Below the pieces are notes generated by a model. That model did not search any database. It was not told where the DNA came from and was given only the letters and a program-made list of their open reading frames with translations. This document shows, one piece after another, positions 54,091 to 63,130 of a stretch of DNA of 64,000 bases; positions within the stretch are counted from its first letter, which is position 1, and each line of letters begins with the position of its first letter. Both the position numbers and the translations under genes were made by a program. The stretch is from Cohnella fermenti. GTDB taxonomy: Bacteria; Bacillota; Bacilli; Paenibacillales; Paenibacillaceae. The stretch lies in the NCBI RefSeq assembly GCF_004801405.1, contig NZ_SSOB01000005.1:1-64000 (forward strand). The letters are read 5' to 3'.

Positions 54091-57000
54091 TTATTGCGAG
54101 AGGGCTCCGATCGTCGCGAGCGCTCGCAGCAGCAGGGTCGCAGCCTCCGCACGGCTCGCCTGTCCGCGCGGCTTCAGCTCGGTCGGCGTCGCGCCTTGCA
54201 GCCAGCCAAGCCGAACGGCGGCAAGCACGGCTTCCCGCGCCCATCCGGACAGCTCGCCCGCATCCTTGAAGCGCTCTTCCAACGCACCCTCCGGAGCGGA
54301 CGGCCACTCGAAGCCTTGCAGTGCGGCGAACCGCCGGAGCAAGACGACAAGCTCCTCGCGAGTAACCGGGTCGTTCGGACGGAAGCGACGGTCCGCTCCC
54401 GTGGCGAGCCCCAGCTCGAACGCCGTATCTACATAGGATGCGTACCAGGCGCCGACAGGGACATCCAGGAAGTCGGCCGCAGCGGCGGCGCTCGGCACAG
54501 TCCCGCCGGCCCGCAGCGCTTCCACAAGCATCTTCGTCGCCTCGGCGCGCGTCAGGACACGATTCGGCTCGAAGCGGTCGGCGCTTACGCCGTCCAGAAT
54601 GTGCCGGCTCACGAGAACGTCCACGTTCGCGCGGCTCCAATGCCCTGCCAGATCAGCGAACGGATGATCGTACAGCAGAATGGCATACCGGCCGTAGGTC
54701 GAGAGGCTCACCGCCATCCGCGCCCCATCCGACTGCACAACTCCTCCAACATAAGTCCAGCTTGCTCCAGCGGCGTTATTTTCCCGGTAAATTCCGAATC
54801 TCCGTCTGTCCGTGCCCGAGGCGATGCCATCGTCCTCCTGCAAGCTCAACAGCAGCGGCTTCGCCGGGGCTTCCCCTTCCGCCGTAATCTCCACAGTGTC
54901 GGACATCCGCGAATAACCCTGCGGAAGAGCGTCCCGGTCCTCGTCGCCAGGCAGACCAACCTTCAGCTTCGTGGCCTCCCGATAAGCGCCCTTCGGAACA
55001 GTCAGCACAATCCGCCCGTCCATGAGCGTATACACGCCGCCTTCCGGACCGGTCTCGATCTCCTCCGCACTGCCGCTTAAGTCATCCGGGTCGTCAGAAC
55101 CGTCAGGCTGGCCCGTTCCGCCTTGCCCGCCGGGAGAGCCGTCTCCCCCGCCCGCTGTCGCAGGCTTCGTCGTCGCTTCGATGCTCGCCCCCGCCGATTC
55201 GTTGCCGCTTCGGTCTACTGCGACGGCAGTTACCGCAACGGCGGTGTCCGGACGCAAGCCCGAGATCGTATAGCCTTCCGCTCCCGGCATCGCTTCCGCG
55301 TCATGCACGCGGCCCGGATCGTTCGCCTCGGTCCAGCTCAACCGGATTTGGGCCACGTCGGCGGACAGCGAATCGGTCCAGCTCAGCCGAAGCGTCGTGT
55401 CGGTCGCCCCCGCCGCTGTCAGATCGGATACTGCCATAGGAGCGGTCATATCCTCTGCCATCGCTACAACGATCCCGACGCCTGCCGACTCGTTGCCGGA
55501 ATCGTCTACCGTCGTGATGCGGAACTCGTAGCCTGCGGCGTCCGGCAAGCCCGGCACCTGCGCCCATAAGCTCCCCTTCGCGACATCGATCGGCTCTCCG
55601 TAGGCCGAGCCGCCGACCGGCCGCCAGCGAATGCGCGCCTTCGCGTAATCCCGTTCCTTCGGGTCCTCCCAGACGAGAGTCGCCGTTCCCGACGATACTC
55701 CCGCCATAGCCTTGCTCACTTCCGAAGGCGGTGTGGCATCCTGCCGGACCACCTGAACCGTGCGATGCTCGTCGCTCCCTAACGGCACGCCGGCATAGCT
55801 GACGAGCGAGCCCGCAATTGCGACTTCGTAAGCGCCGTCCGCAAGCGGCTCCTCCGGCGTGAACCTCACGGTCATGGCCAACGTCTGTCCGTTCTCCCCG
55901 ACCGGATCAACGGCCTGAACGTTGCCTGCGATGATCGAAGCGCCATCCGCTGCCGTTACTTGGATGGAATCGTCGCCGAGAGCTTGCACATTCATCGGCT
56001 TGCTGAAGACAATGTCCACATATCCGCCTCCGACGGCCGCAGCAACAGCCGTTACCTCCGGCGGACGATACGATACAAGCGGGATATTCACCTCAAGCTG
56101 CGGAGGCGGTACCTCAAGCTCGTCGCTGTAGGCCGTCTCGTAATCCTCCTTGTCGTACCTCACCTTCCACAGGCCCTGCGGCACATCCCAGCCATAGCGG
56201 CCTTGGCCGTCGGTCGTGAGCGGGTTGGACTGTTCGTACCATTCCGCATCCCAGACGTTCCATTCTCCGGTTAACGGATTATGCTCCATGGCGGTCGCCG
56301 TCGCGCCTTGCACCCGATTGCTCCGAATGCCTTCGTATACATAGCCGCTCGGGTCCCAGATGTACTTGGGTTCGGCCACCGGATCAAGCTTCTTCTTTTT
56401 CTTCACGCAACCCAGTTCGCTGTTGTACGCCTGCAAGCGCTGCTCCAGCTCTGACAGCTCATCGTTCAAGACTTCATCCAGCTTCTGACCGATGTAGTAG
56501 CCTTCGGCCCAGAACGCAATGCCCCACAGCCCGGAGCCGAACAGAGTGCCAAGCGCACCCACGCTCAACTTGACCTGCTCATGCGCGAAGCTGTCGGTCT
56601 TGACCTCCCAAGCGAAGTTCGTATAGTACTCCTTCGCCTTCGGATCACAGATCTGTTCCGCCGCCTCCATCGCCCGATTGATCCGCCTTGCGAAATTATC
56701 CGGATCGGCGGCGTCCATCGCCCCCGCAATCACATCGCGGAAGCCAAGCGCCTGGCCGGTCTTCTCGATCGTGAATTCGAGCGTCTTCTTGGCGAGTTCC
56801 TCCTTGGCCCCCAGAGCGGCAATGCTGCGGCTCGCGATTCCGGACGCGCCGGATGCGACAGAGGCGCCGGAGCCTGCAGGCACGTAACCGGAGATGCGAA
56901 TCGTAATCTTGGATTCCGTCTTCTTGCGACTGATCGAGAAGCCGTAGACGGGAACTCCCGATGTCTCGGCAAGCTTCAGATCGCGTTCGCTCGGCTCGTA

Positions 57001-60000
57001 GCCAAGCGCCTGCTCGCCGAATACGCTCATCTGCGTAGAGAAGGAGTCATTCACCTTAAGCCGGATCGATGCGGAGTCGTCCGTATTCACCGAGTCGTCC
57101 GGATTGGTCTCTCCCGGACCTGCCGCCCACTCGACCTCGTAGTTCTCGAGCGGCAGCGGCAATTGTTCGCGATACCCCGCTTCCGTCGGCACCTCTCCGG
57201 GAGAAGCGTCGCTGTCCCGACTTATCCGGTATTCGATGCCGACCGCCCCCAAGAAGGCGTAGGTGAACGGAACGATCGCTCTGTACTTGCCGTCAACAAG
57301 CTGCGCCGACACGATCTTATCGCCCACATCCACGTATACGTCCTTGATTCGGGACACGTCCCGGAACGCCAGATCAAAGACGAATGGAAGAGTAGGAATG
57401 ACCACATATGGGAAAACAGCTACTCCATTCGCCGTATCGAACTCGATAACCCGACCGTCCGGCTGATGCATGATGACCGAGGCCAACCCCGCATCGTCCG
57501 GATCGTACAGCATCACCGCGCTCTCGCCGACCGAACGGCTTCCGTCCACGTCGGCCACGGTCGTAAGCCGATGCTTCCGAACGCTCGGGTCCGCCAGCTC
57601 GGCGTCCAGCACCCACGTTCCCGTCTTCGAGACGTCAGCTTCTCCGAGGGAGATGCTGTTGTCGTACACCGTGACTTTCGAACCGATGGGGGCATAACCG
57701 CTTAAGGAGAAGCGGGGCTTGGCGATAAGCCGAGGCGCTCGCAGCGTCACCGATATGACTCCCACGACAGCCGTCCCCAGAATATCCTCCCGAGAAGTCG
57801 TATCGGTATATCTCATCTTGCCGATCATGCTGAGCGGAGAAGCCGCCGGTCGTTCTTGAAGCTGCAGTTGCAGTTGCAGGCTGCCGCTCTCGTTCCGCGA
57901 CACGTCCCCGATCGGAATCTCAAGCGTTCGCCCGACCGCGTTAGGCCGGGCGGGCTTGCCGTTCAGCACAGCCGTTCCCGGAACAAGCTCCGCCGCCTCC
58001 GGCAGTTCAAGAACCATGACCGCTTCGCGGGCCGGATTCGACTCGCTGCCCATGTTGTTGCTGTACGCCGCGCGCACGATGATTCGCCCGTTCGGCGTTG
58101 CCCAATCGGACGCCGCCTCGATGCCGTTCCCTTGCCCGGAGAAGCTCCCCGCTGGATTCAGCGTGATGTTGCCCAGATCGGTTATGCCGCCCGAAGCGAC
58201 AGTGAAGTCGACAACGGCGGACGCATTCGAAGAGGGGTCCTTCAAGATCAGCCTCTGGCTTCCGGTTTCCTTGAGCGGCACGGTAAACAACTGCTGCTTG
58301 GCCGAATCGGCGAACAGCACTTGCTCGCTCGTCCGATTGTCCTTGACTTGAATCAGGCTGCTCATCAAAACGCCAATTGTTGAGCCGTCGGGCTTCGTCG
58401 CCCGGAACTGCGCTTGTCCGCCGGCATTCTCGAGCCGAATCTCGATTACCGCGCGGCCATCCTCGCCGACCACGGTCTCCTGGCACTGACTCGGCAAGCC
58501 GGCTTCAACGCCATCCGTGCAGATGCGGACCGTCTCCCCGGCCGTCACCCAAGCCACATCCGCCTTGCCTTCCGCTTTAAAGACGGAATAGGACTTCTGG
58601 ACCCGGAAGTGAATCAGCGTCGTCCAATCCATCTCGAGCGGGCCTTGCCAGGCCGTATCATTGAACTTGGTGTAGAGCTTAAGCTCCACCTTCGCGAGCT
58701 CCTCCAGAGTCAGATCCTTCTGCATATCTTCTGCCGCGGAGAACTTGATCTCCCGTGACACGCCAAGCGCCGAGCCCGAATTCTTGGCCCTGATCGTCAC
58801 TTCTCCTGTCGGCACCGTCAAGCTGTAACGGCCGGCTGCGTCCGTCTTCGTGCTGTAGGTCTTGCTGTAGCCTTGCGAAGCAACGGTAGCCGTAACCTCG
58901 CTGCCACTGGCCGGCGCTCCCTGCTTGGTCAAGACGCGCCCGCTCAGCAGCGCCTCCGGCTTCCGGCTCAGCTCGACCTCTACCGTCTTGCTGACGGCAT
59001 CGGCAAGCACCGTCATCGTTCGCGCCTCGAACGCGGGGTCCTCCGGCACGATCGAGAGCTCCAGCGTCTCGGGACCGGCCGCCCGGCGCGGCAAGGTCAG
59101 CGCAGCCTTCATCCCCGTATAGCCGCTCGCTTCCCACAGAATCGCCTGACTGGCCCCATCCCGCAGAACCGCCTTGAACCGTCCCGCCGACTGCTTGCCC
59201 TCCTGCACGTTCAACAGGAATTGGAAGCGGAATTGCGGGGCGACCGTGATCTGCTCGATCTGTCCGAAGGAAGGCGTGACCGGCTTCGCAATCACGACGG
59301 GCTGCCCATCCGGCACGAGCGAGAGGGAATAGTCCATTCCCTCGAAGGGGATGTCGAACGTATACATCAGCGTTCCCGACCGCAGATTCTGCCGCTCGTA
59401 ATGGGATTGGCCGGACGTTGCCGTTCCCGTGCCGAAGAGCGTCACGCTGCCCGAAGCGAGCTTGTCGGCCCATTCCGCGCCTGCGGGCACGTCGAGCGCG
59501 ACCTTGATTCGGCCGGCAACGTTCTTCTGGATCGGATAAGGCGGAGCAATCTCCTTCCCTCCCGCTTCCAGCGTCAGCTCCTCCAGCTTGACCGTTCCTT
59601 GGGCGATCGTGAACGTTCCCGTATACGTGCCGGGAAGCTTCGCCGACTCCGTCAGCGCGATCCATTCCTCGGCGGCGGCCAGCGAGCCGTCCTCCTGCGA
59701 TATCCGCTTGCTCAGCTTCGCCCGAACGGGAAGCCCGGTCGGCGCCTTGGCCGTCACGGTCGCCTCGCTGCCAATCACCGGCAGCTTGCCGACGGTCGGT
59801 CCGACCTCCCGCGAATAGCGGATCGAATCGACTCGCACCTCGTCGCTCCATTGGTTCAGCGAGACATTCAGCTCGTTGCTTCCAAGCCCCAGCGTAATCG
59901 TTCGCTCGGACGGAGGAACATACTCGGACGGCGCCGACACCGTCACCGCAATCGTCTCTCCCGCCGATCTTCCGTCGAGCACCGCCGCATCGCCGTTCTC

Positions 60001-62616
60001 CCTGGCCGTCTTGCGTCCGATCTCCGCGCCGTTCATGTCCTTGAACACAACCTCGGCGGCGACGGGCGCCTCTCCGTAGCGAACCTTGACCGCCAAGGAA
60101 GCGGCAAGCGTCGGAACGAGCGCAACCGAAGCAATTCCGCCCTCGACCACTTGCAGATCGTTCCGCTCGGCATACACGGCGCCGCTGCTCTTGTCCTCGA
60201 TTCGAATGTCAAGATCGTCCGTTGCCGGCCAATCGAATTCGTAATGCGTCTTGCCGGCGGCAAGCGGCTTCGAGACGGCGCCCGAGCCATTCGCTTGCAG
60301 AACGATATGGGCCAGACTCGCCAGCATATCCGGGTAATCCGTCTCCACGTCGATCAGAAGCTTGCCTGCCACAGCGACGGGCAATCCGGCAGCCGACTTG
60401 CTCCCGCTGCCGCCCGCCGTTCCGACCGCAATCGCCTCGATCTCCGTCATCCCCTCCTCCACGCGGAACTCCGCCCGGTAGACTCCGGGCAGGGCGGGCT
60501 GCTCGATTAGCGGAATTTTCACCGAAGCGGTCTCGGTCTTCTCCGGCTGCCCTGCGCTCCGCTTGCGATAGGTGACCTCGGCTTCGAGCGGCTTGCCCGG
60601 TTCGGCAATCGCCTGAATGGCGACGACGGCTCCGAGCGCAAGCCTGCCGTCAACCTTGGCGTTATCCGGCGCCGACCACTCCACCGACGCGATGCTGTCG
60701 TCAGGCTCGCGCTGCAGGCATTCCCCATAGCAATACGTGTACAGTTCGCCTTCCCGAACATAAGTCACCCGGTTGCCCGAGTCGTCGATGCTGGCGGAGC
60801 TCGAACCGAGCGCGGGATTGCCTATCGCCTCGACATCCCCGGTCTCCCGGTTCAGACGCTCAGTGTAGCTGGAGTGATAGATGCTTCCGGACGGGTTATA
60901 GTCATGAAGCTTCGCAAGCGCATCGTTCCCGTCTCCGCTTAACGCCGTCGATTCATACGACTTGTCCTTCCTCTCGGAGCTTGGCCGATTGTCCGGGAAC
61001 GTGTCCGTCATCCAATTCGCGCGATTGGCGTCCCTCATGTCGAGCGCCCACACCTTGGGCCAACCGGTTCCGAACTTGTTGGTGAAAATAACATATTCGC
61101 CGTTCCGATCGATGCTGATATTGCGGATCAAACCGTTGTTATCCTCCAGCCAGATATGCTGGCCGGCCTCGACGTCGTATACGGCGATCGCATTGTAGGA
61201 CGTACTATCAATAGCGGGAACGCCGCGCAGTTCCACCGCTTCCGTCTCATAAGCGATGCGCTTGCCATTGCCGCTCATAGCGGGAGACGTGCTCGCCCCT
61301 TCGCTCGGCGAGCCGTCGGGCGCTTCGCTGACCAGACGATGAGTTCCGTCTGCCGCATCGTACAAGTAAACCTGTGTCCCCTCGGCGTAAGCGATTCTGT
61401 CGCCGCTCGAATCGATCGACGGCTTCGCTGCCCGGAACGCCGGGTTCGAGATGAGCTCCAGCGTATCGGATTCGGCCCTGTAGACGTACACGGCATCGTT
61501 TCCTTCATTGCTTTCGTTGGATGCCCCCTCCGCTCTCAGATTGGAGGCATTCGAGACGAAGGCGACGCTCGTTCCGTCCCTGTCGATCGCCAGGTCCTTG
61601 ATCGATCCGTCAGGCTCTTGCCCGTCGGACGTCAAGCTGATCCGAGTTCCGACTCCCGTTGCCGTGTCCATGCGATACAGAGTTTCGTCCTGAACATAGG
61701 CGACAACGGCGCCATCGCCGCTCAGAGCGGGAGTGACCGAGGTATTCAGATCGGCGTCAACCAACCTCACTTCATTCTCCGGGGAAGTTCCCGCATAGAT
61801 CGATTGTCCCGATGATTCATTACCGACCGGGTCGACCGTCCTCACCTCGTAGGAGTAAACCGTCGCCGGCTCCAGATTGCTGAAGACGACTTGCTTCTCC
61901 GTCGTCGTCTTTAGCAGATTGCGCGCCCTATCGTAAATCCGATATTCGACCACCGACGGGTCCTCTACCCAGCCGCCTTGTTCATCGCGAACACGCGGCG
62001 GCGTCCACTGCAGCAGAATCGCCGTATTGGACGGATAGAGAAGCTTCCAGTCCGCATTCTCCACTTCTCCCGGTGGCGTACGATCCACTTCTATGCTTGC
62101 CTCGGACGAGAGCGCATCCGGTTCTCCATCCCTTCGCACGATCGCAACGATCCGATAGACGCCCTCGTAGGCAAGCGGCAGCTCGAACGAGAATCGTCCC
62201 TCTTCGTCCGCCTCCGCGCTGTCCTGCTCATAGGTTTGCCCGTCGATCGTCAAGGCGATGACGACAAGCGCTCCCGCTTCCGCTGTCCCCGTCACCGCGA
62301 TGCTGCTTGCGCTCGTGTAAGCGGGCAACGGGTCAAGCGTCGGGGCGGCGGGATCTGCAGATTCCATGGACAATCCGGCTCCCTCTTCGCCCGCCTCCTC
62401 GCCGGGAGCTACCGCTTCCAGAATGCCGAGCGGCTGCTTTACCAGTTCCCCCTCCTCCGTTGCGAGCGCCGCCGTTGGAGCTTCCTGTCCCGCCGCCCCG
62501 GAGCTTGCCCCGGCTTGCGGCAGAATGCCCGTCAGGCCGATGACAAGCGCCAACGCCAACCCCGGCAGCTTGCGCCACACGTTGCCGACGGCCCCGCGTT
62601 TCCTTACTCTGGCCAT
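54091..62616 (-). CDS. Giant SLH-anchored surface protein with beta-propeller-like and Ig/FnIII domains (2841 aa)
   Basis: Secreted cell-wall protein of unknown function. Signal peptide 1-38; Ig-like domain about 95-180; FnIII about 185-275 (YRIYDRARNLLKTTTEK, YEVRTVDPVGNESSG); TolB/WD40-like propeller repeats about 280-640 (ALSGDGAVVAYV, AIDRDGTSVAFVSN, SIDSSGDRIAYA, AMSGNGKRIAYE). Long beta-rich regions follow, including carboxypeptidase-regulatory-like segments (about 1222-1285), a helical insert near 1990-2060 with a KKKKK stretch, an SbsA-type Ig domain (2185-2290), two FnIII domains (2297-2490), a Gly-rich linker, a ZU5-like segment, and three C-terminal SLH domains (2652-2840; LTRAEA, VTREEL, ASRAEA). 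RBS AAGGAGGAG. Single-gene unit. SLH domains lie at the opposite end from those of the 4681-residue protein. Confidence 0.9.
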   Translation of the reverse strand: MARVRKRGAVGNVWRKLPGLALALVIGLTGILPQAGASSGAAGQEAPTAALATEEGELVKQPLGILEAVAPGEEAGEEGAGLSMESADPAAPTLDPLPAYTSASSIAVTGTAEAGALVVIALTIDGQTYEQDSAEADEEGRFSFELPLAYEGVYRIVAIVRRDGEPDALSSEASIEVDRTPPGEVENADWKLLYPSNTAILLQWTPPRVRDEQGGWVEDPSVVEYRIYDRARNLLKTTTEKQVVFSNLEPATVYSYEVRTVDPVGNESSGQSIYAGTSPENEVRLVDADLNTSVTPALSGDGAVVAYVQDETLYRMDTATGVGTRISLTSDGQEPDGSIKDLAIDRDGTSVAFVSNASNLRAEGASNESNEGNDAVYVYRAESDTLELISNPAFRAAKPSIDSSGDRIAYAEGTQVYLYDAADGTHRLVSEAPDGSPSEGASTSPAMSGNGKRIAYETEAVELRGVPAIDSTSYNAIAVYDVEAGQHIWLEDNNGLIRNISIDRNGEYVIFTNKFGTGWPKVWALDMRDANRANWMTDTFPDNRPSSERKDKSYESTALSGDGNDALAKLHDYNPSGSIYHSSYTERLNRETGDVEAIGNPALGSSSASIDDSGNRVTYVREGELYTYCYGECLQREPDDSIASVEWSAPDNAKVDGRLALGAVVAIQAIAEPGKPLEAEVTYRKRSAGQPEKTETASVKIPLIEQPALPGVYRAEFRVEEGMTEIEAIAVGTAGGSGSKSAAGLPVAVAGKLLIDVETDYPDMLASLAHIVLQANGSGAVSKPLAAGKTHYEFDWPATDDLDIRIEDKSSGAVYAERNDLQVVEGGIASVALVPTLAASLAVKVRYGEAPVAAEVVFKDMNGAEIGRKTARENGDAAVLDGRSAGETIAVTVSAPSEYVPPSERTITLGLGSNELNVSLNQWSDEVRVDSIRYSREVGPTVGKLPVIGSEATVTAKAPTGLPVRAKLSKRISQEDGSLAAAEEWIALTESAKLPGTYTGTFTIAQGTVKLEELTLEAGGKEIAPPYPIQKNVAGRIKVALDVPAGAEWADKLASGSVTLFGTGTATSGQSHYERQNLRSGTLMYTFDIPFEGMDYSLSLVPDGQPVVIAKPVTPSFGQIEQITVAPQFRFQFLLNVQEGKQSAGRFKAVLRDGASQAILWEASGYTGMKAALTLPRRAAGPETLELSIVPEDPAFEARTMTVLADAVSKTVEVELSRKPEALLSGRVLTKQGAPASGSEVTATVASQGYSKTYSTKTDAAGRYSLTVPTGEVTIRAKNSGSALGVSREIKFSAAEDMQKDLTLEELAKVELKLYTKFNDTAWQGPLEMDWTTLIHFRVQKSYSVFKAEGKADVAWVTAGETVRICTDGVEAGLPSQCQETVVGEDGRAVIEIRLENAGGQAQFRATKPDGSTIGVLMSSLIQVKDNRTSEQVLFADSAKQQLFTVPLKETGSQRLILKDPSSNASAVVDFTVASGGITDLGNITLNPAGSFSGQGNGIEAASDWATPNGRIIVRAAYSNNMGSESNPAREAVMVLELPEAAELVPGTAVLNGKPARPNAVGRTLEIPIGDVSRNESGSLQLQLQLQERPAASPLSMIGKMRYTDTTSREDILGTAVVGVISVTLRAPRLIAKPRFSLSGYAPIGSKVTVYDNSISLGEADVSKTGTWVLDAELADPSVRKHRLTTVADVDGSRSVGESAVMLYDPDDAGLASVIMHQPDGRVIEFDTANGVAVFPYVVIPTLPFVFDLAFRDVSRIKDVYVDVGDKIVSAQLVDGKYRAIVPFTYAFLGAVGIEYRISRDSDASPGEVPTEAGYREQLPLPLENYEVEWAAGPGETNPDDSVNTDDSASIRLKVNDSFSTQMSVFGEQALGYEPSERDLKLAETSGVPVYGFSISRKKTESKITIRISGYVPAGSGASVASGASGIASRSIAALGAKEELAKKTLEFTIEKTGQALGFRDVIAGAMDAADPDNFARRINRAMEAAEQICDPKAKEYYTNFAWEVKTDSFAHEQVKLSVGALGTLFGSGLWGIAFWAEGYYIGQKLDEVLNDELSELEQRLQAYNSELGCVKKKKKLDPVAEPKYIWDPSGYVYEGIRSNRVQGATATAMEHNPLTGEWNVWDAEWYEQSNPLTTDGQGRYGWDVPQGLWKVRYDKEDYETAYSDELEVPPPQLEVNIPLVSYRPPEVTAVAAAVGGGYVDIVFSKPMNVQALGDDSIQVTAADGASIIAGNVQAVDPVGENGQTLAMTVRFTPEEPLADGAYEVAIAGSLVSYAGVPLGSDEHRTVQVVRQDATPPSEVSKAMAGVSSGTATLVWEDPKERDYAKARIRWRPVGGSAYGEPIDVAKGSLWAQVPGLPDAAGYEFRITTVDDSGNESAGVGIVVAMAEDMTAPMAVSDLTAAGATDTTLRLSWTDSLSADVAQIRLSWTEANDPGRVHDAEAMPGAEGYTISGLRPDTAVAVTAVAVDRSGNESAGASIEATTKPATAGGGDGSPGGQGGTGQPDGSDDPDDLSGSAEEIETGPEGGVYTLMDGRIVLTVPKGAYREATKLKVGLPGDEDRDALPQGYSRMSDTVEITAEGEAPAKPLLLSLQEDDGIASGTDRRRFGIYRENNAAGASWTYVGGVVQSDGARMAVSLSTYGRYAILLYDHPFADLAGHWSRANVDVLVSRHILDGVSADRFEPNRVLTRAEATKMLVEALRAGGTVPSAAAAADFLDVPVGAWYASYVDTAFELGLATGADRRFRPNDPVTREELVVLLRRFAALQGFEWPSAPEGALEERFKDAGELSGWAREAVLAAVRLGWLQGATPTELKPRGQASRAEAATLLLRALATIGALSQ

Positions 62617-62760
62617 AGATGATCTCCTCCTTCATCATACGTCATCCAACGTACCATGAAGGGCTCCGCACCGATATTATACGAACGTATACTCTTTGCG
62701 CGGATTCTGAGAGATTCCCGGGGAGGCGCGCGCGGAGATGCGGAAGTTGTTCCTGCTCGA

Positions 62761-62811
62761 CAAAAAGGCTGTCTGCAAGGTGACCGGGGCGTTCACCTTG
62801 CAGACAGCCTG
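62761..62811 (-). terminator. Strong Rho-independent terminator downstream of the LuxR-type gene
   Basis: A perfect 18-bp stem (62766-62783 with 62793-62810; arms AGGCTGTCTGCAAGGTGA) with a 9-base loop, followed on the minus strand by TTTTTG. It ends the transcript of the LuxR-type gene after it has crossed array 3. Confidence 0.88.
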
Positions 62812-62900
62812 TATAAATGATGCAGGTCGATGGCGCAGCCGGCGGGCGGAGCGTTGATGGGCTGTCGGCGGAGATGGGGGATGCGGGGTGGATGGGCGTG

Positions 62901-63003
62901 AATGTCGGAAAATCCGACATTCGGCCTGCGACGGGCCGCCTGCGAGCGCTCGAATGTCGGAAAATCCGACATTCAGCCTGCGACGGGCCGTCTGCGGGCC
63001 CGC
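62901..63003. repeat. Array 3: two 52-bp tandem repeats with a perfect hairpin
   Basis: Units at 62901 and 62953. Each starts with AATGTCGGA-AAA-TCCGACATT, a perfect 9-bp inverted repeat, followed by GGCCTGCGACGGGCCG and TGCGAGCG/TGCGGGCC. Period and AATGT..GG head resemble the arrays at 25518 and 52612. Confidence 0.85.
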
Positions 63004-63130
63004 TTCTCCCCCTCCGCGCGCCTATCGCCGCTCCAGTTGACCCGTGGTTACTCATCCGCACCCACCATACCTGCTCGTACGCCCGCACTTGAGTAACTGC
63101 GACTCATCTCGCTCTCTCCGCACTCCTCGC

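Larger units (their letters stand above)
62617..63130. other. Intergenic region holding a terminator and array 3
   Basis: No gene seen. It carries the promoter region of the 2841-residue SLH gene, a terminator (62761-62811), the two-unit repeat at 62901-63003, and a weak 52-bp echo (ACTCATC at 63050 and 63102). Confidence 0.6.
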
